From contig OU365335.1 of the NCBI GenBank assembly GCA_910822395.1, positions 2,108,001-2,172,000 of the forward strand: a DNA stretch of 64,000 nt, in the 5' to 3' direction. The notes under the pieces were generated by a model. The model saw only the letters and a program-made list of their open reading frames with translations, did no database searches and had not been told where the DNA came from. Shown here piece by piece: positions 25,300 to 35,027 of this stretch; position 1 is the stretch's first letter, and each line of letters opens with the position of its first letter. Position numbers and translations under genes: made by a program. The DNA is from Pseudoclavibacter triregionum. Its GTDB lineage: Bacteria; Actinomycetota; Actinomycetes; Actinomycetales; Microbacteriaceae.

Positions 25300-25788
25300 C
25301 TAGCTCCGCTCGGCCGCCTTCGCCGCGGCCGCCTTGGCCGCGGCCTCGAGGCGCGCGACGTGCTTCGGCTTGTCGAGGTACTCGCGGAGGTCCTGGAAGC
25401 GGTCGCGCCAGAAGTCCCGCTGGCGCTCCACCTCGATCGCGATGTAGTCGTGCTTGTCGAAGCCGGATTCGATGACCCGCACCTTCGACTTCTTCTTCGA
25501 CTGGGAGACGAGGATCTCGACCTTCGTCGGGTGCTTGCGCCCTTCGACCGTCCACTCGTAGAGGATCCTCTCGCCCTCGTCGACCTCGAGCACGCGGCCG
25601 ATCGCCTGGCGGCGCTTCTTCTTGCGATAGGGGAGGTCGTCGGCGTCGATGCGCGCGCCCTCGCGCGGCTCGGAGTGGAGGCCCGGCCACCATTCGGCGA
25701 AGAACTCGCGCACAGTGACGGCCTGCCAGAGGGCGCCCACGGAGGCCGTGGAGCGCATGGACATGTCCAGGGCTGGGTCGAACAACAT
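25300..25788 (-). CDS. SRPBCC/START-like fold protein (DUF2505-like), uncertain
   Basis: 162 residues. An N-terminal START-like beta-alpha pattern (MRSTASVGALWQAVTVREFFAEWWPGL), central strands with ERILYEWTVEGRKHPTKVEI and SKVRVIESGF, and a final amphipathic helix (DFWRDRFQDLREYLDK) as in AHSA1/SRPBCC proteins, then an Ala/Lys tail (LEAAAKAAAAKAAERS). Probably a small ligand-binding protein; no specific function. ATG at 25788 has SD GAGAGGA at the right distance. Confidence 0.5.
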   Translation of the reverse strand: MLFDPALDMSMRSTASVGALWQAVTVREFFAEWWPGLHSEPREGARIDADDLPYRKKKRRQAIGRVLEVDEGERILYEWTVEGRKHPTKVEILVSQSKKKSKVRVIESGFDKHDYIAIEVERQRDFWRDRFQDLREYLDKPKHVARLEAAAKAAAAKAAERS

Positions 25789-25902
25789 CGTCCTCTCGGG
25801 GAGGGAGCATGCGCGCGGCGCCGGCAGTCAGGCTGCGCGGCGCCGAGCGGGGGATCGTATCTGGGCGCGCCGTCCCCCGAGGGCACGCCGGGGAGGAGCT
25901 CG

Positions 25903-26082
25903 CTACTTGCGGCTCTGGCCCGTGAGCTGCCACGGGATGAAGAAGGCGAGCGAGTTGAGGATCATGCCCGCGAGGAAGGTGAGGAGCTGGAGCGTGTCGT
26001 TCTCGATCTGGAATGCCAGGCCGTAGCACCAGAGGCCGGCCACGAAGATGACCGCGCAGATCGCGGTGAGGATGAAGTTCAC
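25903..26082 (-). CDS. 59-residue membrane protein
   Basis: A small gene: GTG at 26082 preceded by an excellent SD (AAGGAGAA, 4 nt gap). Two hydrophobic helices are visible (MNFILTAICAVIFVAGLWCY and TFLAGMILNSLAFFIPW) with a short polar loop (QIENDTLQ) and a basic C-terminus (SRK). No family recognised. It lies downstream of the APC permease on the same strand but beyond a strong hairpin. Confidence 0.7.
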   Translation of the reverse strand: MNFILTAICAVIFVAGLWCYGLAFQIENDTLQLLTFLAGMILNSLAFFIPWQLTGQSRK

Positions 26083-26132
26083 GGGTTCTCCTTGGAGCGT
26101 CGCGGCGCGGGCACGCCGATGAGTCGATCTTA

Positions 26133-26172
26133 GCGAGGCGGGGCGACGTCGGGGGACGCCGCCCCGCCTCGC
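26133..26172 (-). terminator. Terminator downstream of APC permease
   Basis: Perfect 13-bp stem GCGAGGCGGGGCG / CGCCCCGCCTCGC with 14-nt loop, 19 bp after the permease stop. Confidence 0.7.
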
Positions 26173-26190
26173 GTCTGACGGGAGCTGGGC

Positions 26191-27726
26191 CTAGTCGGCC
26201 CGGCGGTCGAGCAGCGCCTCGTGCTCGGCGCGCGCGGCGTCCTCGGCGCGGACCTCGCGCGGGCGCGGGGCCGCGGCGGCCTCGCGTGCCGCGGAGCCCG
26301 CCGAGCCGCGCTTGGCCGAGAACACGATCCACGAGATGACGGCGAGGATGATCGCGAGGCCGATCGTCTGGAGCAGCTGCACGCGCGCATCCGGGTCGCC
26401 CATGGCGATGACGACGATCGCGACGAGGCCGACCAGGGCGAAGATCGCGACGGCCTGGCCGCCGGGGACGCGGAACTCGAGCCGCTCGCCCTCGCGGTCG
26501 CTGCGACGGCGGAGGATGAGGAACGAGATCGCGATGCAGATCCAGAGCACGATGAGCGTCGAGCCGATCGCGTTGAGGAGCGGCACGAGGAGGTTGTCGT
26601 CCGGGTTGAACATGGCGACGACGCCGGTCGCGAACCCGAAGATGACCGAGGCGATCACGGCGATCCGGGGCACGCCCGCCGGGCTCACGCGCGAGAGGAA
26701 CACCGGCGCGTTGCCGCGCGTCGAGAGCGAGAAGATCATGCGGCTGCCGGCGTAGAGGTTCGCGTTGAGCGCCGAGAGGAGCGCGACGACGACGATGATC
26801 TTGATGATCGTGTCGACGAAGGGGATGTGCGTGAGTTCGAGCACGGCGGCGAAGGGGCCCTCGTGGACCTTCGGGTCGTTCCAGTGCATCGCCGAGACGA
26901 TGACGAAGATCGAGCCGATGTAGAAGACGAGGATGCGGAACACGACCGAGCGGACGGCCTTCGTGATGCTCGTCGAGGGCTCGCTCGTCTCGGCGGCGGC
27001 GATGGCCGCGATCTCCGTGCCGCCGAAGGCGAACATGACGATGAGCAGCGCCGAGGCGATGCCGACGATGCCGGTCGGCGCGAAGCCCTCCGCCGGGAGG
27101 AGGTTCGAGAAGCCGGGCGAGGGGACGTTCGGGATGAGGCCGAGCAGGAGCGCGGCGCCGAGCACGAGGAAGGCGATGATCGCGATGACCTTGAGCATCG
27201 CGAACCAGAACTCGGCGCGGCCGTAGTGCTTCACGTCCATGAGGTTGAGGGCCGTGAAGACCGCCATGAAGACGATGATCCAGCCGCCGACGCCGAGCGC
27301 GGGGAACCACCCGTTCATGACGCCCGCGGCGCCCATGGCCTCGGCCGCGACGACGATGATCATCTGCACCCAGTAGAGCCAGCCGACGGTCGAGCCGGCG
27401 ACGCGGCCCATGGCGCGCTCGGCGAAGACCGAGAAGGCGCCCGAGGTGGGCTCGCGCACGGCCATCTCGCCGAGCATGTACATGATGCAGATGATGATCG
27501 CGCCCGCGATGGCGTAGGCGACGAGGACGGCGGGCCCCGCGATGCTCACGGCGGCGCCGGAGCCCACGAACAGTCCCGCGCCGATGGCCCCGCCGAGGCT
27601 CATCATCGTGAGCTGGCCGGGGGTGAGGCGGCGCTTGAGGTCGTTCGTCGGCCAGCCGTACTCGTCGGCGGTCTCATCGACGTGGGCGCCGGCCGAGCTG
27701 GCGGCGGCGGTGGGACGGGTCGTCAC
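26191..27726 (-). CDS. Amino acid permease, APC superfamily
   Basis: 511 residues, twelve transmembrane helices. AAT-family features: LTMMSLGGAIGAGLFVGSG in helix 1 (the substrate- and ion-binding break), FGGTEIAAIAAAETSEPS in helix 6, and RVPGGQAVAIF before helix 11. Imports an amino acid, perhaps GABA or an aromatic or branched amino acid, by proton symport; the specificity is not clear. GTG at 27726 was chosen because AAGGAGGAG stands 6 nt before it; the ATG at 27747 has no SD. Arg/Glu/Ala-rich C-terminal tail. Confidence 0.9.
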   Translation of the reverse strand: MTTRPTAAASSAGAHVDETADEYGWPTNDLKRRLTPGQLTMMSLGGAIGAGLFVGSGAAVSIAGPAVLVAYAIAGAIIICIMYMLGEMAVREPTSGAFSVFAERAMGRVAGSTVGWLYWVQMIIVVAAEAMGAAGVMNGWFPALGVGGWIIVFMAVFTALNLMDVKHYGRAEFWFAMLKVIAIIAFLVLGAALLLGLIPNVPSPGFSNLLPAEGFAPTGIVGIASALLIVMFAFGGTEIAAIAAAETSEPSTSITKAVRSVVFRILVFYIGSIFVIVSAMHWNDPKVHEGPFAAVLELTHIPFVDTIIKIIVVVALLSALNANLYAGSRMIFSLSTRGNAPVFLSRVSPAGVPRIAVIASVIFGFATGVVAMFNPDDNLLVPLLNAIGSTLIVLWICIAISFLILRRRSDREGERLEFRVPGGQAVAIFALVGLVAIVVIAMGDPDARVQLLQTIGLAIILAVISWIVFSAKRGSAGSAAREAAAAPRPREVRAEDAARAEHEALLDRRAD

Positions 27727-27986
27727 GTGGTGCTCCTCCTTGAACACGGGATGGTCCGCGGCGAGGTGGGCCGCGGATCCGCCGGCCCGTCGTGCGGGCC
27801 GCGGAAGAGCATAGGTGGAGGACGGCGAGGGAGCAACAGATTGGAAGGCGGTTTCGGCGATTCGCTGGACAGATTGCCCGGATGCGGGCCGGATCGCTGG
27901 CCAGACTGTCGCGCGCTGAGGCGGGAGAGGGGGAAGCCTGTCCAGGCGCCCCGTCGCGGCGGGGCCGCAGCTCGGCCCCGGACGCG

Positions 27987-28020
27987 ACGACGCCGCCCCG
28001 CGCTGGCGGGACGGCGTCGT
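27987..28020 (-). terminator. Hairpin downstream of the DUF2853 gene
   Basis: 15-bp stem with one mismatch (27987-28001 with 28006-28020) and a GCTG tetraloop, 24 bp past the DUF2853 stop. The rest of 27727-28044 holds no gene that I can see; a partial inverted repeat GGGCCGCGGA lies near 27790. Confidence 0.6.
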
Positions 28021-28044
28021 GGGGGTGCGGCGTGAAGCCGCGCC

Positions 28045-28365
28045 CTACGCGTGAAACTGCGAGAGCTTGCCGAACTTCTCGGCGAGGAGGTAGTAGACGG
28101 CGATGCGCGGGTTGCCGGTGCCGTCCTTCATCTGCGCGCCGACCTCCTTGATGGCGGCGTCGAGCTCGGCGTCGGACTGCGTGAGGCCGAGCTTCTTCTT
28201 GAGGAAGGACTCGCGGACCGTGTCGAGCTCGGCCTGGTCCGAGAAGGAGACGAGCGCCGCGTCGGCGTTCGAGAGCGCGAGGCGGTAGGTCTTCATGAGG
28301 CCCTCGACGGCCTTCTCGTCGGGGTTCTTCACGTACTTCGCGATCTGGGCCTTCATATCGGCCAT
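28045..28365 (-). CDS. DUF2853 family protein
   Basis: 106 residues, all-alpha, matches the DUF2853 family in length and pattern: MKAQIAKYVKNPDEKAVEGLMKTYRLALSN (in part), FLKKKLGL, and the C-terminal DGTGNPRIAVYYLLAEKFGKLSQF. Function unknown. Monocistronic. Confidence 0.85.
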   Translation of the reverse strand: MADMKAQIAKYVKNPDEKAVEGLMKTYRLALSNADAALVSFSDQAELDTVRESFLKKKLGLTQSDAELDAAIKEVGAQMKDGTGNPRIAVYYLLAEKFGKLSQFHA

Positions 28366-28518
28366 GGCACTGCCTTTCGTTGCTGCTGGCGGCGGAGCGC
28401 GAACATGCGCCCGTCGGTCCCGACCCTAGGGGCGCGCCGGGAGGGCCGCGCCGCTGCGGCCTCGCATCCCAGGGAACTGTGAGGTCGCGAGGGAAAATCC
28501 GGCCCCGCGCGGCGAGGC

Positions 28519-29253
28519 TCAGCTCGGCCGCGGGACGGGGTCGCCCTGCTCGTCCTCCCGGTTCCGCCACGTGCAGAGGCAGAGCTCGTTGCCCTCCGCA
28601 TCGGCGAGGACGACGAAGGCGGGGGAGACGGAGTCCGACACGAGCCGGCCGCCCGCCGCGAACGCCGCCTCGATCCGCGCGTCGACGACGTCCTCGGGCA
28701 GGGTGAGGTCGAGGTGGATGCGGTTGCGCTGGGGCCGCGGCTCGTCCATCTGCTGGAACCACACGGCGGGCTCGCGGTCCTCGGGGTCGCGGAGGGCGTG
28801 GTCGCCGTCCCGGACGTAGCCGAGGGCGGCCTCCCAGAAGGGCAGGACGGCCGGGATGTCGAGCGCGTCGATCGCGATCTCGAGGAGGCCCACGGGGCGC
28901 GGGCCGGCGGGGGAGAGGGCGATCCCCTCGGCCGCGAGGGCGTCGCGGATCGCCCGCGCCCGCTCGAGCTCCGCGCGGCCGGACCGGGAGGCGTCGGGGC
29001 GCCGCAGCTCGAGCACGAGGGCGGCGTCGCGGATGTCGAGGCGGAGACCCGGGTCACCGCCGGCGGCCTCGGCGGCGAGCCGGGCGGCCGCGAGCGCCTC
29101 GTCGAGCGATTCGGTCTCGATGCGCGTGAGCAGCGCCCCGAGCGCGAAGCGCCAGCCGAGCTCGAAGGCGGCCCTCCCGACGAGGGGGAGCGGCATGGGG
29201 CCGGCGGCGTCTGCGGTGGCGGCGGCGATGGGGTCGGGGGTCGAGGCATCCAT
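28519..29253 (-). CDS. VOC family protein with N-terminal pterin-dehydratase-like domain
   Basis: 244 residues. The N-terminal ~110 residues resemble pterin-4a-carbinolamine dehydratase ([22 protein letters not shown] ... [16 protein letters not shown]) without a clear active-site His triplet. The C-terminal ~120 residues are a glyoxalase/VOC module ([22 protein letters not shown] ... [15 protein letters not shown] ... [17 protein letters not shown]) with potential metal His and Glu. This fusion is known in actinobacteria; function unassigned. Divergent from the UvrA-like gene. Confidence 0.75.
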   Translation of the reverse strand: MDASTPDPIAAATADAAGPMPLPLVGRAAFELGWRFALGALLTRIETESLDEALAAARLAAEAAGGDPGLRLDIRDAALVLELRRPDASRSGRAELERARAIRDALAAEGIALSPAGPRPVGLLEIAIDALDIPAVLPFWEAALGYVRDGDHALRDPEDREPAVWFQQMDEPRPQRNRIHLDLTLPEDVVDARIEAAFAAGGRLVSDSVSPAFVVLADAEGNELCLCTWRNREDEQGDPVPRPS

Positions 29254-29337
29254 GCCCGCATGCTCCCACCGCGCCCCGCGAGACGGCAGGATGGTCGCAG
29301 CGCCGCGCCCCCGCGCGGCCGCACCACGAGGAGCATC

Positions 29338-31722
<2,385 letters not shown>

Positions 31723-31730
31723 GCCGCCGC

Positions 31731-31772
31731 GACGAGCAAGGCCCGCTCCCGGATCCGGGGCGGGCCCTCGTC
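31731..31772. terminator. Convergent terminator
   Basis: Composite hairpin: inner stem 31740-31749 with 31757-31766 (one T-G) around CGGATCC, outer stem GACGAG / CTCGTC. Lies between the UvrA-like and DJ-1/PfpI genes. Confidence 0.7.
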
Positions 31773-31788
31773 GTGCTGCCGGCGCGGG

Positions 31789-32604
31789 CTATCGGCGGCG
31801 CAGCGCGCGGAGCCCGATGAGGGCGGCCGCGCCGAGCGCGGCGACGACGCCGACGACGGCGGGGGAGGGACGGCGGGCCGAGTCGAGGAGGCCGATCGCC
31901 GAGCCGGGCGTCGCGGGCGCGGCGGCCCCGAGCAGCTCGAGGATCCGCTTCGCGACGCCCTTCGCCGAGGTCGGGTTCTGGCCGGTCACGAGGCGACCGT
32001 CGACGACGACGTGCGGCGCCATCGGCACGGGGGAGCGGCCGTACTCGGCGCCGAGCTCGCGCAGCTCGTCCTCGAGGCTGAAGGGCACGTGCTGCGAGAC
32101 GCCCGCGACGACCTCCTCGCGCCACGAGAAGCCGGTGACCTCGCGGCCGTGGACGAAGGGGAGCCCGTCCTCGGCGCGCGCGCCGAGCAGACCCGCCGGG
32201 CCGTGGCAGACCGCGGCGACGACGCCGCCCTTGCGGTCGATCTGGGCGATGAGGCGGGCGAGGTCCTCCGAGGCGGGGAAGTCGACCATCACGCCGTGGC
32301 CGCCCGTGAGGTAGATCGCGTCGAAGTCGGCGGCGTCGAGCTCGGCAAGGGCGGCCGAGTGCTCGAGGAGGCTCATGAAGAAGGGATCCTCATGGCGGGC
32401 GCGGGTGGCCGCATCGCAGACGACGGGCAGGAGCGAGCGCGGCTCGATGGGCACGGCGCCGCCGGCAGGGCTCGCGATGAGCTGCTCGACGCCGGCCTCC
32501 TCGAGGTCGTCGTAGACGTGGACGAGCTCGGAGAGCCAGAGGCCGGTGGGGGTGCCGTCCGGGTAGCGGTCGATGTTCGTGACGACGTGCAGGACCTTGG
32601 GCAT
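31789..32604 (-). CDS. DJ-1/PfpI (type 1 glutamine amidotransferase-like) protein with C-terminal TM helix
   Basis: 271 residues. The N-terminal ~220 residues are an Hsp31/DJ-1-type domain: YLTGGHGVMVDFP, the nucleophile elbow AAVCHGPAGLL with the reactive Cys, and GREVTGFSWREE plus LVTGQNPTSAKGVAKRILELL at the end. Family members include glyoxalase III, deglycases and chaperones. The C-terminus is unusual: PAVVGVVAALGAAALIGLRALRRR is a single transmembrane helix with basic stop, so it should be a tail-anchored cytoplasmic-facing enzyme. Downstream of a DUF3995 gene on the same strand (48 bp). Confidence 0.88.
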   Translation of the reverse strand: MPKVLHVVTNIDRYPDGTPTGLWLSELVHVYDDLEEAGVEQLIASPAGGAVPIEPRSLLPVVCDAATRARHEDPFFMSLLEHSAALAELDAADFDAIYLTGGHGVMVDFPASEDLARLIAQIDRKGGVVAAVCHGPAGLLGARAEDGLPFVHGREVTGFSWREEVVAGVSQHVPFSLEDELRELGAEYGRSPVPMAPHVVVDGRLVTGQNPTSAKGVAKRILELLGAAAPATPGSAIGLLDSARRPSPAVVGVVAALGAAALIGLRALRRR

Positions 32605-32652
32605 GGGGGAGCGTCCTTCCTGGGCCGGCTGGTCCGGCGCGCTCGGGCGACG

Positions 32653-33216
32653 CTACGAGACCGGCCGGGGTCGGGGCTGGGATTCGGGCCGGTCAGGCTG
32701 GAGACCGCCTGCGAGGCGCGGTCCGCGGCTCCGGACGAGACCGATGAGCAGCGCGAGGCCCCAGACGAGGAAGAGCGGATCCCAGATCCACGCGTGGCCA
32801 ATGAGGGCGGGAATGCTTGTATCTGCAACTGTTCCAAGGGCGCCCGCGAGGGCGAGCTGGGCGGCGATCATGCCGTAGCCGCCCCAGAGGATGATGCCGA
32901 GGGCGCCGAGCCACGAGACGAGACGGATGGCCCCGCGCAGCCATCCGGGCATCGAGCGGACGGCCTCGACTGCGAGCGGCAGGACGGCGGCGAGGAGCTT
33001 CGCGCACGCGACGAGCCCGATGAACCAGAGCGCGCCGGAGAACGCCTCGACTACCTGCTCGCCGACGGTCTCCAGCAGCCAGGTGCCGCCGAGCGCCCAG
33101 TAGGCGCTGAAGCCGGCGTGGATGAGCCCGGCGACAGCCGCGACGGCGAGCCAGCCGAGTCCGCGCGCGGAGCGCGCGTCGGTGCGGGCTTGGATGCGTG
33201 CGCTGGTGCATGCCAT
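32653..33216 (-). CDS. DUF3995 family membrane protein
   Basis: 187 residues, four transmembrane helices (GLGWLAVAAVAGLIHAGFSAYW, FSGALWFIGLVACAKLLAAVLPL, LVSWLGALGIILWGGYGMI, IWDPLFLVWGLALLIGLV). Matches DUF3995 by layout; the HAGFSAYWALGGTWLL motif is typical. Function unknown. It is probably cotranscribed with the DJ-1/PfpI gene. 33217-33513 upstream has no gene; see the palindrome and repeat features there. Confidence 0.75.
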   Translation of the reverse strand: MACTSARIQARTDARSARGLGWLAVAAVAGLIHAGFSAYWALGGTWLLETVGEQVVEAFSGALWFIGLVACAKLLAAVLPLAVEAVRSMPGWLRGAIRLVSWLGALGIILWGGYGMIAAQLALAGALGTVADTSIPALIGHAWIWDPLFLVWGLALLIGLVRSRGPRLAGGLQPDRPESQPRPRPVS

Positions 33217-33335
33217 GCCTCCAGCCTCTGCGAGATCGCCGAGCGGCGACAGCGGGCGAGCGCACGGGGGCTAGCTGGAGGGGCCCAGCGCGCAGGCCGG
33301 GTTCCCAGCCGCCCCGCGAAGCCGGGCTTCATCCG

Positions 33336-33349
33336 ATAATGCACATTAT
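33336..33349. promoter_or_regulatory. AT-rich palindrome, candidate operator
   Basis: ATAATG-CA-CATTAT, an exact 6-bp inverted repeat with a 2-bp spacer, followed by an AT-rich ACAATATAAC, in DNA that is otherwise over 70% GC. Lies between the divergent DUF3995 and monooxygenase genes. The shape is right for a dimeric regulator; no regulator gene is adjacent. Confidence 0.45.
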
Positions 33350-33407
33350 GACAATATAACCGGAGAAGACCGGCCCCCAGGTCGGCCGCCGACCTGTCCC
33401 CGCGGGT

Positions 33408-33463
33408 CGCTGGCGCTCCGCTCATCCGCTGGCGACATTCGGCCAGCGAACGCGCGATTCGCC
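33408..33463 (+). repeat. Dispersed 56-bp noncoding repeat, copy B
   Basis: Aligns ungapped with the minus strand of 23495-23550 (44 of 56 identical). Noncoding, 51 bp before the monooxygenase start. Confidence 0.6.
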
Positions 33464-33513
33464 AGTGCATGCCCTCGCGGCGCTCGCCCGTCGCGCGGGT
33501 GCATGCTGGAGGC

Positions 33514-33876
33514 ATGGGCTACGTGAAGATCAACGCCATCACCGTGCCGGCCGACTCGGGCGACGAGCTCGCCCGCCGATTCGCGAAGCGTGCGGGCGCC
33601 GTCGACGGGACGCCCGGCTTCGAGGGCTTCGAGCTGCTCCAGCCCGCAGACGACCGCACCATCTGGCTCGTCGTGACGCGCTGGGCCGACGAGGCCTCCT
33701 ACGAGGCGTGGGTCGCGGGCTCCGACTTCGCGCGCGCCCACGGCGGGCAGCGCCCCGCGGACGCCGGCGCCGAGGGCCGCCCCCAGCCGGGCGGCGAGGC
33801 GCGGCAGAAGCCGGTGGGCGTGTCGGCCGAGCAGTGGTCGTACCGCGTCGTCGACTTCGACGCGCTCGAGGCCTGA
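33514..33876 (+). CDS. Antibiotic biosynthesis monooxygenase-domain protein (heme-oxygenase-like)
   Basis: 120 residues, ABM ferredoxin-like fold: YVKINAITVPADSGDELARRFAKRA, GFEGFELLQPADDRTIWLVVTRWADEASYEAWV, then a flexible Gly/Pro-rich section and SYRVVDFDALEA. The layout is close to HmoA/IsdG-type proteins that degrade heme, but the heme-ligand His and the Trp can only be guessed, so function is open. SD GGAGG close to the ATG. Single gene ended by the hairpin at 33905. Confidence 0.75.
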   Translation: MGYVKINAITVPADSGDELARRFAKRAGAVDGTPGFEGFELLQPADDRTIWLVVTRWADEASYEAWVAGSDFARAHGGQRPADAGAEGRPQPGGEARQKPVGVSAEQWSYRVVDFDALEA

Positions 33877-33904
33877 CCCAGCCGCCCCGGCCGCGCCCGG
33901 AACG

Positions 33905-33949
33905 CGCCGACGGCGCCCCTCCCCTTCCCTGGGACGGGCGCCGTCGGCG
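33905..33949. terminator. Convergent terminator
   Basis: 14-bp perfect stem (33905-33918 with 33936-33949) around a 17-nt loop, between the monooxygenase gene and the Lys/Ala-rich gene. Confidence 0.8.
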
Positions 33950-33967
33950 GTTCATGCGGGTCTGCGG

Positions 33968-34198
33968 CTAGCGCTTCTTCGACTTCGACTTCGCGGTGCG
34001 CTTCGAGAGCGTGCGCTTCGTCGGCTTCGAGGCCTTCTTCGTCGCAGGCTTCTTCGCGGCGGTCTTCTTGGCGGCCTTGCGGACCTTCGCCTTCTTCGCC
34101 GTCTTCGTCGACGACGCCGCCTTGCGGGCGGCCTTCTTGGCCTTGGCAGCCTTGTCAGCGGCCTTCTTCGCCGCCTTCTTGTCGTCCTTCTTCGCCAT
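33968..34198 (-). CDS. Lysine/alanine-rich histone-H1-like protein
   Basis: 76 residues, of which over 60% are Lys or Ala with Thr/Ser/Arg: AKKDDKKAAKKAADKAAKAK, then PATKKASKPTKRTLSKRTAK and a basic end. No globular domain. It resembles the C-terminal tails of actinobacterial HU proteins (HupS/Hlp) and chlamydial HctB histones, here as a stand-alone polypeptide. Likely a DNA- or RNA-binding nucleoid protein (inference from composition). Strong SD AGGAGGT 7 nt before the ATG, so it is expressed. 100 bp from a divergent small HTH gene. Confidence 0.8.
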   Translation of the reverse strand: MAKKDDKKAAKKAADKAAKAKKAARKAASSTKTAKKAKVRKAAKKTAAKKPATKKASKPTKRTLSKRTAKSKSKKR

Positions 34199-34298
34199 GG
34201 GTACCTCCTGAGGTGGGCTGACAGGGACGGGTCAAGTCAAACATGCGTTGACGATTGCGTCAACCGCTCATTGCCCTCGGATGGCCTAGACTGGGCCC

Positions 34299-34658
34299 GT
34301 GGCCGAATCCGCTCCGCTCCCCCGCACGCCCGACGAGCCGGTCGATGCGCCGCGCGCCGAGCTCGAGGCGATCCGGCGCCGCCTCGGGAAGTCGCTCGCG
34401 AAGCTCGACCGCGCGTCCTCGCCGCTCGAGCGCGTGGAGCGCGCCCGCGAGGCCCGCGAGCTCGCGGAGCGGCTCGAGTCGGAGGCGATCCACGCCGCCC
34501 GGGCGGAGAAGGTCTCGTGGGCGAAGCTCGGCGCCGTCTACAGCCTCACGAAGCAGGGCACGCAGCAGCGCTTCGGCGGCAAGCGGCCGGGAGCCTCCGA
34601 GGCGCCCGGCGACCCCGGAACGCCCGCGGCGGCCGATCCCGCCGCACGGAAGGAGTGA
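34299..34658 (+). CDS. Small helical protein with C-terminal HTH-like segment
   Basis: 119 residues. A helical first part (ELEAIRRRLGKSLAKLDRASSPLERVERAREARELAERLE), then RAEKVSWAKLGAVYSLTKQGTQQRFGGKR, which reads like a helix-turn-helix (W..LG..Y.LTKQ..QQRF), then a Pro/Ala tail. Known in actinobacteria as an uncharacterised HTH-like protein. GTG start 6 nt behind TAGACT (34287-34292), leaderless. Four bp separate it from DUF2200, so the two form an operon. Confidence 0.7.
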   Translation: MAESAPLPRTPDEPVDAPRAELEAIRRRLGKSLAKLDRASSPLERVERAREARELAERLESEAIHAARAEKVSWAKLGAVYSLTKQGTQQRFGGKRPGASEAPGDPGTPAAADPAARKE

Positions 34659-34662
34659 CCGC

Positions 34663-35013
34663 ATGACGCGCCACCGCATCTTCGATACGCCGTTCTCCGC
34701 CATCTGGCCGCACTACGTCGCGAAGGTCGAGAAGAAGGGCCGCGAGGTCGCCGAGCTCCGCGAGGTGCTCCGCTGGCTCACCGGCTACGACGACGCGGGC
34801 CTCGATGCGGCGATCGCGGACGACCGCTCGCTCGAGCGCTTCTTCGACGAGGCGCCGGCGATGAACCCGAACACGGCGCTGATCGCGGGCGTCGTGTGCG
34901 GCGTGCGCGTCGAGGAGATCGAGGACCCGCTCATGCAGCGCATCCGCTGGATGGACAAACTCGTCGACGAGCTCGCGCGCGGCAAGAAGCTCGCGTCCAT
35001 CCTGCGCGGCTGA
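34663..35013 (+). CDS. DUF2200 family protein
   Basis: 116 residues, matches DUF2200 across its whole length: HRIFDTPFSAIWPHYVAKVEKKGR, VLRWLTGYDDAGLDAAI, FFDEAPAMNPNTALIAGVVCGVRVEEIEDPLMQRIRWMDKLVDELARG (quoted in part). Function unknown; widespread in bacteria. Convergent with selO 14 bp downstream. Confidence 0.9.
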   Translation: MTRHRIFDTPFSAIWPHYVAKVEKKGREVAELREVLRWLTGYDDAGLDAAIADDRSLERFFDEAPAMNPNTALIAGVVCGVRVEEIEDPLMQRIRWMDKLVDELARGKKLASILRG

Positions 35014-35027
35014 GGACCTGCCGCCGC

